From Artocarpus heterophyllus (taxonomy: Eukaryota > Streptophyta > Magnoliopsida > Rosales > Moraceae): a DNA stretch of 64,000 bases. The stretch lies in NCBI GenBank assembly GCA_025403435.1, contig CM046333.1:38151521-38215520 (forward strand). The letters run 5' to 3'. Every line of letters begins with the position of its first letter. Within the stretch, counting starts at the first letter, position 1. The position numbers and the translations under genes are program-made. The notes below the pieces were generated by a model that worked only from the letters and a program-made list of their open reading frames with translations, made no database searches and was not told where the DNA came from. Below, one piece after another: positions 1-11,731 of the stretch.

Positions 1-335
1 TGCTATAAAAGCATCAGAATTATAGATTATGTCTTTAAAATTTTTAGGGATACTCCTGACTCCTTCTCCCTTACCTATGGCTTCCTTACAAAGGTTTCCT
101 TCAACTGGAATATGAGGCCAAATTCTTACATCAGTAGCGTCACTAGACCTAGCTGCTAGTGCCATATTTACCATCATTTTTATACTACCACCCCCATAGA
201 TTATGTTAATCTTCTTGTGTGCTAGGACTTGCCCTAAGTGATTTGCAGCTTCTAAATAAGCTTATCTTTTCCAAGGCTGGAACCACAAAAGACACAGACA
301 TTCTTTATTTTCTTCGTGGACTGGGAGGTAGACAT
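1..335 (-). pseudogene. LOG: LOG-like cytokinin-activating enzyme, 5' fragment with frameshift
   Basis: The start codon complement is at 333-335, and the reading matches codons 1 to about 112 of the intact LOG-like ORF at 46507-47157. Near 260-264 this copy lacks one A (GATAAGC where copy B has GATAAAGC). That shifts the frame about 24 codons in, so no LOG-like protein can be read from the ATG. Apart from the indel, two substitutions were seen over the 335 bp: one synonymous Ser codon and one Arg-to-His. The 3' half is beyond the window. The copy is best treated as a broken cargo gene, unless the missing A is an assembly error. Confidence 0.8.
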
Positions 336-978
336 ATTTGGTTTATAGAAGTGGTTGCTTAATGTCTGCTCCACTTAGACTTCGGGTTCTACATGAGATT
401 TTAAAGATGAGAAATATACAAAAAGGGCTAAAGAGATAGACGAGTAGGTAATGAAAAGGTAATCCAAAGATTTAAACAAAATCTTGTGCGGATAAGAAAG
501 TAAGATAAGGTGATTGATAGTTTACAGAAAATCTGATTCACTTTTTGAAAAAGATTAGACTCTAATTGTATAACTTTTGACAATTGAGAACAATTTGACA
601 GAAGACCCTCTTGACACAACTGTAGACTTTTTGACAAATATACACCAAGTCTAGAAATTTAATATAAACGACAAATACTGTAGAACTTTTGAAATTTGAG
701 ACACAAATCTTGAAATATCTGGATAAGCTTTTCAAAATTCAAACATATTACTGTACCGTATGTAACGTGTCTGATAAGATAATATATTTTATTATATATA
801 TATTTAAGAAAATCATAAATTAAATAAGATATTAACACTTACTGTATCAATCTAATAATCACAATTATTTCAAACACAAAAGCAAATATTCTGAGTAAAA
901 GAAAAACACAAACTGTTGAACATCAGCTAAAACTGCTTCAAATAAGCAAAGACTAAATAACCTTTATAGAGCGATGAC

Positions 979-1500
979 TTATTCCCCATCCAGTTTTCTT
1001 ATGGCTTGACAAACAGGATCTAGAAATACCATATTCCTGAGGCGTTGTCTTTCTGTATAAAATTTAGGCCAGAGTTTAAAAATAGCTCCTTGAACATATC
1101 CACTAGGGTGACCGTGGAGAGGAGGATGGATGCTATCCAAGTTCTCCTTTGAAAGTCCATCCCTACAAAACCTTATTTTATCCTCTCTATTCGTAGACAT
1201 ATAACCAGGTGAAGTACATTTACCGTTACAATTTTGTCTTCCACATTTGTTACAAGTGACCACGATGGCACGAGCTCTTCTTTTCATTGCACTACGACTG
1301 GTACCTGTTCCTGGTAAACCGACATCTTGACTAAAGTCACTCGGACGGATTTTCCCCTCTATTAACATTCTCACATCACAAGGGATGCCAAAACGCATAA
1401 GAATCCACAACCGAGTAATTCTAGCCTTGTATTTCTTTCTGAGAATCTTTTGGGAGAGTGATGGGAAATACTTTCTCAGGTGTTGGTACTTTGGGTCCAT
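979..1500 (-). CDS. Element-encoded basic Cys4 protein, 173 aa (copy A)
   Basis: This intact ORF of 173 codons starts with ATG at 1500 and lies between the element leader and the LOG fragment. Its protein is identical to that of the ORF at 45342-45863. The two DNA copies differ at three sites, all synonymous (Gly, Leu and Leu codons). The product is basic, with a K/R-rich stretch at residues 73-78 followed by four cysteines at 83, 86, 91 and 95 (C-x2-C-x4-C-x3-C). There is no signal peptide or membrane segment. It is not a classical CCHC gag zinc knuckle. Function is unknown; see the copy B entry for the hypothesis. Confidence 0.7.
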   Translation of the reverse strand: MDPKYQHLRKYFPSLSQKILRKKYKARITRLWILMRFGIPCDVRMLIEGKIRPSDFSQDVGLPGTGTSRSAMKRRARAIVVTCNKCGRQNCNGKCTSPGYMSTNREDKIRFCRDGLSKENLDSIHPPLHGHPSGYVQGAIFKLWPKFYTERQRLRNMVFLDPVCQAIRKLDGE

Positions 1501-2969
1501 GATGAGATGAAAGAAGAGTAAATAGAAAGGAAAAATTAAGATAGTAAATTGCAGAATCCTAGAATTCCTTCTTCTTTTAGAGAAAAAGAAGAATTTTTAA
1601 TGAAAAAGAAGAGGATTTGCGATTTAGAGAGAAAATAACAAATTAAGAGAGAAAAAGTGAACTCGGAGAAATAAGCTCCTATGCACAGTAAACGTATATG
1701 TAAACAATGATTAAACCACTGTATATGACACGTATAGAGACCACGTGGGAGAGACAGTGTGAATCAAACTGATTTAAGGATTTGAACTAGGCCCAAATGT
1801 TCTTAGTTGAAAATGGTCAGGTTGTTTCGGGCCTTAACACATTTAGAACGAGTTAAATAACAAACATAAAATTGAAAACCAATTTGTATAAATCTTAAAC
1901 CCAATTCAAAGTCCACTATAGATAAGTTAAGTATGAACAACAAATCTAATTTAACGACAACAAGGATCTTCCTGAATGATATTTAAAATCATTTCATAAC
2001 AACATAATCTTCCAGCAACTCAAATAATTTTGTTTTAATCAAAACCTTATTGAACAATGCATACACCCATATGTTATTCCTAATACTCAACATCTATCAA
2101 TGGATTCATCATCATTGCTACCAAGGGTTTAGAATGCGACTAACCTTGAAATCAATACGATTTACGTCTTTCAACGTAGACCATATCAACGAACAAAGAC
2201 ACTTGATGTTACTACTTAAGAACATCTACAATCCCCACAATTCTACTTACACAATATCGAATTTCCTCATATAACAAAATCTTAGGTAACCAAAAGATTC
2301 ACTGATACACTTAAATACAATGTACGTAACGAAATATTCCAATTTTGAGATTCATGCATTCTAGACTTTACACAGTCTCAACAGACCAAAAGTCTAACAT
2401 TTATCTCTCTCAAGATTCAATACCATGATTTCCAACTTATATCATATTCCTCAAATAAATAGAACTTTTAAGAAAAGTTATTGACACTTATGTGCTCCAT
2501 CGAATCCACACATAATCATTACTTAGGTTTGAATCAATTACGAAAAATTTGGCATATCTATGTCAAACTTTAAAATCAATAAATCAAGCCTTATATTTCT
2601 TATTGTTTTTCACGAGACAAAAGGCTCTTAAATCATCGTATCTATACGAATTTCTCATCGTTTATACGAATTAAATATGCTTATAGATCATAATATTATA
2701 CGAATCTCTCATAAGCATTCTACTTATAAACTCATTCCATATAATTATCATTCCCTCATAACTATTAATACTTTCCTTCTATATAATTATTGTACTCATA
2801 TAACTATTAATATTTTCATTCTATGGCCTTTCCATGTTACATCCTTCTAGACTGTATAAATCAATGTGAAGGTTCATTTTGATGATGACACTGAAAATTC
2901 AGCTTCAAAACCATCTCAAAAATATATTTTTTTAAAGTGGTGCTACACTCCCTAGGTTAACCGAACCTA

Positions 2970-2982
2970 GGCTCTGATACCA
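2970..2982 (-). other. Primer-binding site, initiator tRNA-Met type (copy A)
   Basis: The complement reads TGGTATCAGAGCC, seven bases inside the LTR edge. It matches the 3' end of plant initiator tRNA-Met, the usual primer for plant LTR retrotransposons. Confidence 0.85.
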
Positions 2983-2989
2983 AAAATTC

Positions 2990-5342
2990 TGTAACGCCCC
3001 TATATGGGGGTTAACAGTTTTTAATGAGATAAAATAAAAATAAATAATAAAAGTAAAACCTTAAAAATAAAATTTGCCCGGGACTTAAATGAAAACTCTC
3101 AACTCAAAAATAAAAATATAAACGATAAATAAACCACAGTTTTAATGTAGCACCTTAAATTTAATAATATAAACTGTTGTCATCATCATTTTAATCCCTC
3201 AACACATTGTAATACAGTCACAGAAAGTAACAATTGATGCTTACATTATCATGAAGAACATTCTCAACAATTGAAGCAGTCCCAATGTAATATAGCTACA
3301 TCACTTCCTCAACTATATTTCTCGTAGCCACCTCACACTTAGTGAGTCCTGAAAAGATATAAACATAAGGGTATGAGCAACACTATGCTCAGTAGAGAAA
3401 GCCATTACTCACCTCTTATCATTACCACATTAAAATCTGCATGGTTAGTAAGTTACATCATATTCCAGATTATGAGGTTTATTATGATCACATCTTATGG
3501 ATACCGTAGTTAATCATTACCAAGTGTCATAATTACACATTTATACAAATATTACCAATCATCATTGTTCCTAGGTATCCATGTTAAATTGAGTATCACT
3601 CAACTCATCGAAACCCAAATGGGCGCACTTGATCACCCTATAAACATTCCAAGGGTGTTCCGGTGAGGGGACATCAAGCCCCGAGTCCTCACCAAATCGA
3701 TTCCTGTACAGTGTGTTCTGGGACTTTCAACCCAAGGAAGCGTCATCGCCTTCCCCCTATTTTACCTTTTAGGGTATTCATGCCCAAGGACGTAACCGCC
3801 GCCCTCTTCATGTCTCACCATTTCTCTATATTAAATCATTATTAATAGAGTCAGTTTTCCTAACCATGCTTCTCAATTTATAACATGTGTCAATTCATTA
3901 TGTTCCTCGCCGTACAATACAAGACGAGTCCATGTCATAGTTTCATATGTGATACTCATATAATATCAGTTCAACATAGATATATATATATTGCGGCAAA
4001 ACAATCAATTTTAATTCTATAAAAACCTCACAAAAATGAGTAATAGAATCCCTACCTTTCAAGCTTATCAACAATCTTTTAATCCTGGAATCAGTTAACG
4101 TTAGCTCCATACTCCCTTGATCCTAAGGCGTGCATAAGGACAATTAAAACTAAAGCACAACATACAACTACATTCATAAATAAATCATGTGTAAACCTAT
4201 CTTACTAGTATGCCATTAAAGCTTTTATATAAATCTCTTTTGAATACCACAGTAAACAATTTTGTCTTAACACAATATAAAATGTAAACAAGTAATCTAT
4301 AGGTTTTAGTCCCTAATAAGATTCATCAATCACTTAGGATAATATTGGAAAGGTTGCAAGACATTAAAGAATTAGGTGGTGAGCAAAGATGGGTTCTTGG
4401 TTCAGGTTAGCAGCTGGTATACCATAACAAACTGGCAGATTTACTAGTTTCCAATACAAAAATTGAATAATTCTTAGAAAATAAAACACAACTCCGATTT
4501 AGGTTTATGATAGCTCGTTAGAAAGCCTAGGATGCTACTTTTCAAATATGCAAACCAATTCATAAAATTCATTTTAATTTAATCTTAGAATTTCAAGAAA
4601 TAACCACTGCCCATAGAGGTATTACAAAGTTTAACAATATAAATTTTCTGTCTAGGGCATATACACTTAGACTTCATACATATGCTCCAAAATAGCAACA
4701 AACATATACTTAGGTTTAAGAACGCAAATTTGAATAATCCTTTAGTATAAAAGAAAATTTATAAATGAAAGACTAAATTTGTTCATAAGATTCTAACCTC
4801 GGATTATGGTTAGTTGGAAGCTTAAAATGGCTTCAAAACAGGTTCCTTTACTTCGGTATGACTGAAATTCTTGCTCAAATGGAGGTGATGGTGGCTGATT
4901 TTTATGGCTGCCTTGAAGAAGTTCTCTAAGTATTTTGCTTCAGCAAAGAAATGAGAAGAAGAGTGTGGGAACCGTGGAAGAGAAAGGAAGAAAAGATGAA
5001 GTCTTTGAAGAGAAGTGATAGAAACAATTATAGAGGAGACATGTTGAAGCATGTCACGGAGGAAATAAAGAAAATGAGGGTCAAGAGTAGTTGGAAAAGA
5101 TATCCTTATGTCTCATCTAAAGACTTTAACACACATAATGTCAATATGACATTTTTGATATTTATTAGAAGTTCTAAGGCTTTTTAGTAATCATACTAAA
5201 TAAATATAGGAGAATTTTAAAAAAATTTAAAAATAGATAAAAATAAATATTATAAAATAAATTTAAATGAAGCAATTTTTTTTATACATTAAAAATTAAT
5301 TTAATTACCTCAATACCCGTTAGAAGAATAACGGGTGTCACA
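2990..5342 (-). repeat. 5' LTR of copy A (2,353 bp, long form)
   Basis: In element orientation it starts TGTGACACCC and ends GGGGCGTTACA. It matches the copy B LTRs but keeps a segment of about 386 bp (4172-4557) absent from both of those. The segment is bounded by two copies of ATTCATAAA (4172-4180 and 4558-4566), which fits deletion by recombination between short direct repeats in the lineage of copy B. Small ORFs here (3663-3845, 4822-5187) recur in the other LTRs with amino-acid changes and are not supported as genes. Confidence 0.88.
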
Positions 5343-5776
5343 GGAGATGCTCTTGGGGTGGCTGGGGTTGGGAGCATGAGTCGCTCTGCTTTGGCAAGGG
5401 TTGGTGTGACAGGTGCTTTAGCCCTGGGTCTTTGGGTTGTGAGACTTTGAGATCAGGTGGTGAAGGAGGTGAGATGGGTTGGCTCTTTCACCGGGATATG
5501 GAGATTTGACACAGGTGGGAGGTGGCTTCCACCTTGATGCGGTGAGTTCGTGGTTGAGGTTGCATTGCTTGTGGTAGATTTAGAGATGGCAGATGATAAT
5601 GGCTAAAGGGAGTTGGGATTGTGACTATGGGCTCTTTGGTTTTGTTGGGTGTGTGTTCGACCTCAACACGACAGGCTGTGATGGGGTTCTCTGGCTTACT
5701 CGATAGGTCTGCATTACCAACAATGATATTTCCTTAGTGTTTTCACTTTTCTATTTCATAAAAGTATTGATGTTTT
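5343..5776. other. Transposon-flanking sequence, possibly left part of a split LINE
   Basis: This G-rich stretch has no convincing ORF and lies between copy A and the copia 5' LTR. Together with 14770-15211 it forms the copia target. The right part ends in an A tract, as LINE 3' ends do, so both may be one non-LTR element. No coding homology was recognised, so this is a weak inference. Confidence 0.25.
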
Positions 5777-6263
5777 TGTTGAAAAATAATTTTTCATGTG
5801 GGCCTATATATGTAATTAAATGTGTTGTATAATGCTATCTTAAAGTAAAGCTAAATTAAAGTGATATAATTAAGATAAAGTTAAAAGGCTTTATTTTTGG
5901 GTATTAAAATAATGTATGGGTTATTATTAATATTATTATATGTGTAGATACTAATTTGTAATTTTCAGATTTTATGATGGGTAAAACTGAAAATACACTA
6001 AAATAACTAAAGTTATTTATTCTGGTTATGGTCCCCAATTCATACGTATCTTTTCATTCAGAAAGTTTACAAACATCCTGCTTCTCTGAAATCCCATCTT
6101 CATTGAAGTATCAAAAGGAATACGTATTGGATTGGAAGATAATAACCCACAACAATCCAAGATCATGAATCAAGGTACGCTTCTGCAAATTTAGAATTAT
6201 TCTTCTCAATGATATAAGATGAATGATCTTGGTAGAATTTTGGTTTGATTTGGTTCTCCAACA
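5777..6263 (+). repeat. Copia 5' LTR
   Basis: This 487-bp LTR has TG...CA ends and is a close match to 14283-14769 of the same length. Scattered substitutions, such as CATGTGGGCC against CACGTGGGCC near the start, show that time has passed since insertion. Confidence 0.9.
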
Positions 6264-6264
6264 G

Positions 6265-6278
6265 TGGCATCAGAGTGG
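6265..6278 (+). other. Copia primer-binding site (diverged tRNA-Met type)
   Basis: TGGCATCAGAGTGG lies one base after the 5' LTR. It resembles the usual TGGTATCAGAGC site with substitutions. Confidence 0.65.
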
Positions 6279-7639
6279 TTTCATGTTGAATCATTGAGAA
6301 ATATTTTCTCAATTTTTTTTTTTAAATTTTCGATTGAATAAGGTTATGGTTGTTTGGTTTTTTATATGAATGCATATTTACATACATATTGTTCACGCAT
6401 GCCAAGTAATGAATTAAGCCTGCCATTCATAATCATTGATTCATTTATGCATGCTGGCTGAATATTCATTTGGTTACTGAAATACGGCATTGCACTGCAA
6501 CAATTAATTTAAAAAAAAAAATTTACTCACTGCCATATACGATTTCTTTGAAATCGATCTGTGAGTGGGTTAAGTAACCCGTGGGATTACCGACGGCAAT
6601 CTCATCGCCGCCGGCAAGGAAATCAAGCCGCGACCCTCAAGCGGCGCCGAAGAAGGAAAAACACGGTCTCTGGCAACGGTGATGCAAGGAAACGACGGCC
6701 AAAAGCCTTTGTTCAGCCGGCCCTGCTGGGTTTTGCCAAAGGGAGAAAGGCAGGCTGGTTTTTTGGGTTTCGTCGGCAGGTTGGTATTCCGCCGCCGGCG
6801 CCGACTCCCTCTGGGTACGACCGTGACGTTCCATCGACGAGCAGAGTCGCAGCCGTCAGTGAAGCATCTGCCAACCGCCTGGCGACGATACCCAGGGGTC
6901 GTGACCTCTGGGCGTGAGGAAGGTTCTAGGCTTCGGCCTAGAACTTGCAACTAGTTGACCTGAAACCAGTTGGACACCTAGGGGCTCAACCCCTGGGTGA
7001 CCTGAAACAAAAACAAACAAAAAAAAGGGGGGGGGGGCGGATTTTGGATCCTGGTCGGATCAACCTGACGCAGTTTACTTTTGACCCGGTCCCCATCTGA
7101 CCCGGTCAGGGTCAACGGTCAACATTGACTTTGACCTAGTTGACTTATTTTAACTCTTTTTTTTGTGGGTCAATTTGTGGGTGCAACTTTAAAATTCAAA
7201 TTGTACTTTTAGATTATTAATATTATCAAATTAATTAATTAAACCAATAAGCTGCCAAAGTAGCCTCTTTTGTGGATGTTAATTAATTTGTGATATTAAG
7301 ATAGTTGTGTGAATTTAATTCATGCGAATATTAATCGGCCCAAAGGAAGTTTAATTTTTGGCCGAATTAAATTCATACCTGTGGTGATAAATATGTAACA
7401 ATTATATGGTTGTTTTTTTTTTTAGCATATGAATAATAAGTAGATCCAAAGATTAGCTTATTATTTGATATGATTTATTGTTAATATTTGATTACTACAC
7501 CAAGAATACCACTTACAAGTTAATATTTCTGCCCAAAGACTAAATATTAATGTTGTTACAGGTTTTTTGTGATGGGATTAATCATTGTTTGAATTTTATT
7601 TGTTGTCTTATGTGAACTTTTATGTGAATATGTGATTTT
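6279..7639 (+). other. Copia 5' leader with GC-rich block
   Basis: This is the untranslated leader of the copia element. 6560-7130 is clearly more GC-rich than its surroundings and is open in several frames on both strands (6561-6950), as GC-rich DNA often is. No family was recognised in those frames and they are not called as genes. A G run lies at about 7027-7037, and short repeats of a TTGACC/TGACCTGAAAC type lie around 6955-7130. Confidence 0.6.
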
Positions 7640-8913
7640 GTTCTTTGTTCAGCTATAGCATCATCTGCCTCGATATCTACACGTGTTAATTCCATTCCTA
7701 TGTTGAATGGGACTAACTTCAAGGACTGAAAAGAGAATGTGTTGATCATTCTCAGTTGCCTAGATCTAGACTTAGCCATAAGGGTTGAACGTCCCACTAT
7801 TATAGATTCTAGTTCCGCTGAGGATAAAAAGGAACTTGAAAGATGGGATCGTTCTAACAGAATAAGTCTTATGATCATTAAGAGAGGCATTCCAGAAGTC
7901 TTCAAGGGCACTGTGCCGATGAGGTCACTACAGCCAAGGGTTTCCTTGAGGCCATTGAGAAATGCTTTGCAAATAATGATAAGGTTGAAACAAGCATGCT
8001 TTTGGCGAGCTTGATTTCAATGAGGTACAAAGCAAAAGGAAACATAAGGGAGTACATTATGGAGATGTCTCATCTGGCTTCAAGATTAAAGACACTAGAT
8101 CTGAAAATTTCCGACGACCTTCTAGTGCATCTTGTCTTGATTTCTCTTCCTACACAATTCAACCAATTTAAGATCAGTTACAACTGCCAGAAAGAGAAAT
8201 GGACTCTTAATGAGTTAATTTCTTATTTTGTGCAAGAGGAAGAAAGACTGAAGCAAGAGAAGACTGAAAGTGCTCACTTGGCTAGCACCTCTAAGGACAA
8301 GAAGAAGAAAAGAAAGAAAAGTAATGAAGCTGCTAAAGATCCAGCACAAAAGAAACAACATAAGGATAAGGATGAAAATCATAGTTGTTTCTTTTGTGGT
8401 AAACCTAGACACATGAAGAAGGTCTGTACCAAGTATCATGCTTGGCGTGCAAAGAAAGATAAGCTTCTTAATTTGGTTTGTTCTGAGGTTAATTTAACTT
8501 CAGTGCCAAGACACACTTGGTGGATTGATTTAGGTGCCACAACTCATATAAGTATGTCTATGCAGGGTTGCTTGAGCTACCGAAAGCTAATTGACGCTGA
8601 AAGATTCATTTATGTAGGAGATAGCAAATCGGTAGAAGTTGAAGCAATAGGGCATTTTAGGTTATTGTTAAGTTTGGGTTATTATTTAGATTTGAAAGAT
8701 ACTTTTGTTGTACCGTCATTTAGGCAGAATTTAATTTCTATTTCTGCTTTAGGGAAATCTAGATACTACTGTTCATTTAGAAATAGTCAGTTTAGTCTTT
8801 CCTTAAATTCAAATGTTATTGGTACCAGTTCTTTATCATTTCAAGATAACCTATATTTGCTTGATAAGTTGCTTCTTATAATGAAACCTTGCATGTTAGT
8901 TATCATGGCATAA
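7640..8913 (+). pseudogene. Copia gag and protease (broken)
   Basis: Gag is readable from about 7650 with stops and a frame change near 7915. The clean stretch 7996-8913 gives 305 codons. It shows a UBN2-type gag domain, a lysine-rich linker, a CCHC zinc knuckle (CFFCGKPRHMKKVC at about 8385-8426) and the protease active-site region WWIDLGATTHI near 8518. There the usual Ser after Asp is Leu, so the protease is probably inactive. The frame ends at 8913, where pol continues in another frame. Confidence 0.85.
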
Positions 8914-9900
8914 AACGTAAATCAACTGATAAGAATTCCGTTGTATTATGGCATAAGCGATTGGGACATATTTCAAGGAAAATGATGGAAAGACTTGTGT
9001 CAGATGGAATTCTTAATTCCCTTAATTTTACAAATTTTGAAACCTGTGTTAATTGTATTAAAGGGAAACAGACAAACAAAAGGGGATTGAGTGCCAATAG
9101 AGCTACGGATGTCTTAGAATTGATACATATGGACATTTGTGGACCATTTCCTATGGCTTCATAGAATGGTCAACAATATTTTGTATCGTTCATAGACGAT
9201 TACTCTCGGTATGGCTACCTATATCTCTTACATGAGAAGTCACAAACTTTGGACATGTTCAAATCATTTAAGGCTGAGGTTGAGCTTCAACTCAGTAAAA
9301 AAATTAAGGGCGTCAGATCTGACCGTGGTGGTGAGTACTATGGCAGATATGATGGATCAGGTGAACAACGTCCAGGACCTTTTGCTAAATTCCTAGAGGA
9401 ATGCGGGATAGTCCCTCAATATACCATGCCAGGTTCACCTAGCATGAATGTTGTAGCTGAGAGACGAAACTGGACACTTAAGGACATGGTGAGGAGTATG
9501 ATTTGTCATTCCACCTTACCTGAATCCCTCTAGGGTGAAGCACTCAAGACTGCAGCTTACATTCTCAACAGAGTACCAACAAAGGCAGCAGCCAAAACAC
9601 CTTATGAGCTTTGGACTGGCAAAAGGCCTAATCTAAAGCATTTACATACTTGGGGTTGTCCAGCAGAAGCAAGGCCTTATAGGCCCAATGAAAAGAAATT
9701 AGACTCCAAGACAGTGAGCTGCTATTTCATTGGTTACTCTGAATGGTCAAGGGGTTACAAATTTTATGATCCCACTACTAAGGTTATTTTTTAGACGGGA
9801 ATTGCAACATTCTTTGAGGATATTGAGTTTGGGGGGAGAAATAAGGTTAGAGATTTTGTCTTTGAGGATGAATTTGATCATGTTTCTCTTGTACAATAGG
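8914..9900 (+). pseudogene. Copia GAG-pre-integrase and integrase (broken)
   Basis: The pre-integrase motif LWHKRLGHIS is at about 8946. The integrase core follows in pieces: DICGPF (first Asp), then a stop near 9162, FIDDYSRYGYLY, RSDRGGEY (second Asp), and GIVPQYTMPGSPSMNVVAER with the usual Glu. Stops occur near 9162, 9531, 9793 and 9898. The C-terminal LWTGKRPNLKHLHTWGCPA region is also present. The domain order identifies a copia polyprotein; the stops show it is dead. Confidence 0.85.
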
Positions 9901-10205
9901 GATTGGTTCCTATTCTCACAATTGCTTTTGATAATGTTTAGGCTTCTATCCCTGACATTGATCAAGTTGCATATCAAGAACAACTAGACATAGTCGTTCA
10001 ACCCCCTTCAGGTACAAACTCAACAATCTCAAGAACCAGAACCTCAGGAACTTGTGTCATTAAGGAGATCCACTAAAGAGAGGAGAAGTGCTATTCTGGA
10101 TGATTACATAGATTTCTCCAAGAACATGAGGAAAGTGTTGGATTGATGGATGATGATCTGATCAATGTCCGTCAAGCCATGCATAGTTCAAACTCTCAAA
10201 AGTAG

Positions 10206-11731
10206 ATGGATGCCACGAAGGATGAGATAAAGTCTATGAAGGACAATGACATTTGGGATCTCATTCTATTGCCTGAAAGTGCAGAGCCCATTGGTTGTAA
10301 ATGGATATTTAAAACCAAGAGGGATTCGAAGGGTAATGTAGAGCAATATAAGGCTTGTTTTGTTGCTAAGGGCTTTACTCAAAAGGAAGGAATTAATTAT
10401 AAAGAGACTTTCTCTCCGGTTTCAACGAAAGACTCTTTTAGGACAATTATGGCACTTGTAGCGCATTTTGATCTTGAGCTACATCAGATGGATGTTAGGC
10501 GTTTCTAAATGGTGACATCGATGAAACGATCTACATGGTGCAGCCAGAAAACTTTAAGTCAGGAGACCCAAAGAAAATGGTTTGCAAATTAAAGAAATCC
10601 ATCAATGGGCTTAAGTAAGCTTCTCGTCAATGGTATTACAAATTTCATCAAGTGATAGTCTCATTCGGTTTCGAGATGAATATTGTAGATGACTGTATAT
10701 ACCATAAGTTCAGTGGAAGTAAGTATATTCTCTTGGTATTGTATGTTGACGATATACTGCTTGCCACCAATGATATAGGCTTATTGCACGAACCAAGAGA
10801 TTTCTATCAAAGAAATTTGAAATGAAAGATCTTGGTGATGCCTCTTTTGTGTTAGGAATTAAAATACACCGATATCGCTCTCAAGGAATTCTTGGGTTAT
10901 CAAAAAAGAGCTATATCGAAAAGGTGCTTAAAAGATTTGGCATGCAGGATTGTAAACCAGAAGATACCCCTGTGGCTAAAGGAGATAAGTTTGGTTTAAG
11001 TCAGTGTCCTAAGAACGACCTTGAGGTTAAGGAAATGGAAAAGATCCCATATGCATCAATTGTTGGGAGTCTAATGTATGCTCAAGTTTGTACTCGTCTA
11101 GATATAGTATATATTGTTGGATTGTTGGACAGATATTTGAGTAACCCTGGAATGGATCATTGGAAAGCAGTCAAATGGGTTATGCGATATTTACAGAGAA
11201 TAAAATATCACATGCTTACATAGAGAAGGTCAGACCAACTCAAGATCATTGGTTATTTAGATTCAGATTTGCTGGATGTCAAGATAGTCGTCGATCCAGT
11301 TCGGGCTATATTTTTTTGCTTGTTGGAAGAGCTATTTCTTGGAGGAGTGCCAAGCAGTCACTCATAGCTTCTTCCACTATGGAGGCAAATTTATAGCATG
11401 TTATGAGACATCCAATCATGGAATATGGCTGCAAAACTTTGTCACTGGGCTGCGGATTGTGAAAAGTATAGAAAGACCACTTAAGTTGTTTTGTGACAAT
11501 AAATCGCAGTCTTATATTCCAACAACAACAGGAGCTCTTCAAAGTCAAAACATATAGAGATTAAGTTTTTTGTTGTTAAAGAAAGAGTTCAGGGTGGTCA
11601 AGTGTCTATAGAGCATATTGGTACGAACTCCATGATTACGAATCCGCTTACAAAAAGGCTTCCACCCAAGGTCTTTCATGAGCACACTGCTCACATGGGT
11701 GTTCAGTTACTTGATGATATGCAATTTTAGT
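10206..11731 (+). pseudogene. Copia reverse transcriptase and RNase H (broken)
   Basis: The RT N-terminal region (DATKDEIKSMKDNDIWDL at 10206, then CKWIFKTKRDSKGNVEQYKA) runs to a frame break near 10500. The catalytic YVDD motif is at about 10741-10752 (LLVLYVDDILLA). 10822-11223 covers the RT thumb and connection. The RNase H part is fragmented over 11160-11731 (ISWRSAKQSLIASSTMEA, FCDNKS, SKHIEIKFFVV, NPLTKRLPP), with a terminal stop at about 11729. Confidence 0.88.

Larger units (their letters stand above)
1..5342 (-). mobile_element. LOG-cargo LTR retrotransposon, copy A (truncated by window edge)
   Basis: This is the 5' part of a non-autonomous LTR retrotransposon on the minus strand. 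Reading leftward it has the 5' LTR (5342 to 2990), the primer-binding site, a leader of about 1.5 kb, a 173-codon ORF and the first half of a LOG-like gene, which the window edge cuts. It is collinear with copy B at 41885-50078: position 1 here corresponds to about 46842 there. No gag, protease, RT or integrase coding is present. Hand comparison gives about 1% difference around the ORFs and up to about 4% in parts of the leader. The base pairs flanking the LTR are 5343-5347 (ggaga), but the matching target duplication lies outside the window. Confidence 0.9.

Noticed and set aside
6561..6950. Overlapping 118- and 126-codon ORFs on both strands
   Set aside because: GC-rich leader of the copia element; open frames on both strands reflect composition, no family recognised.
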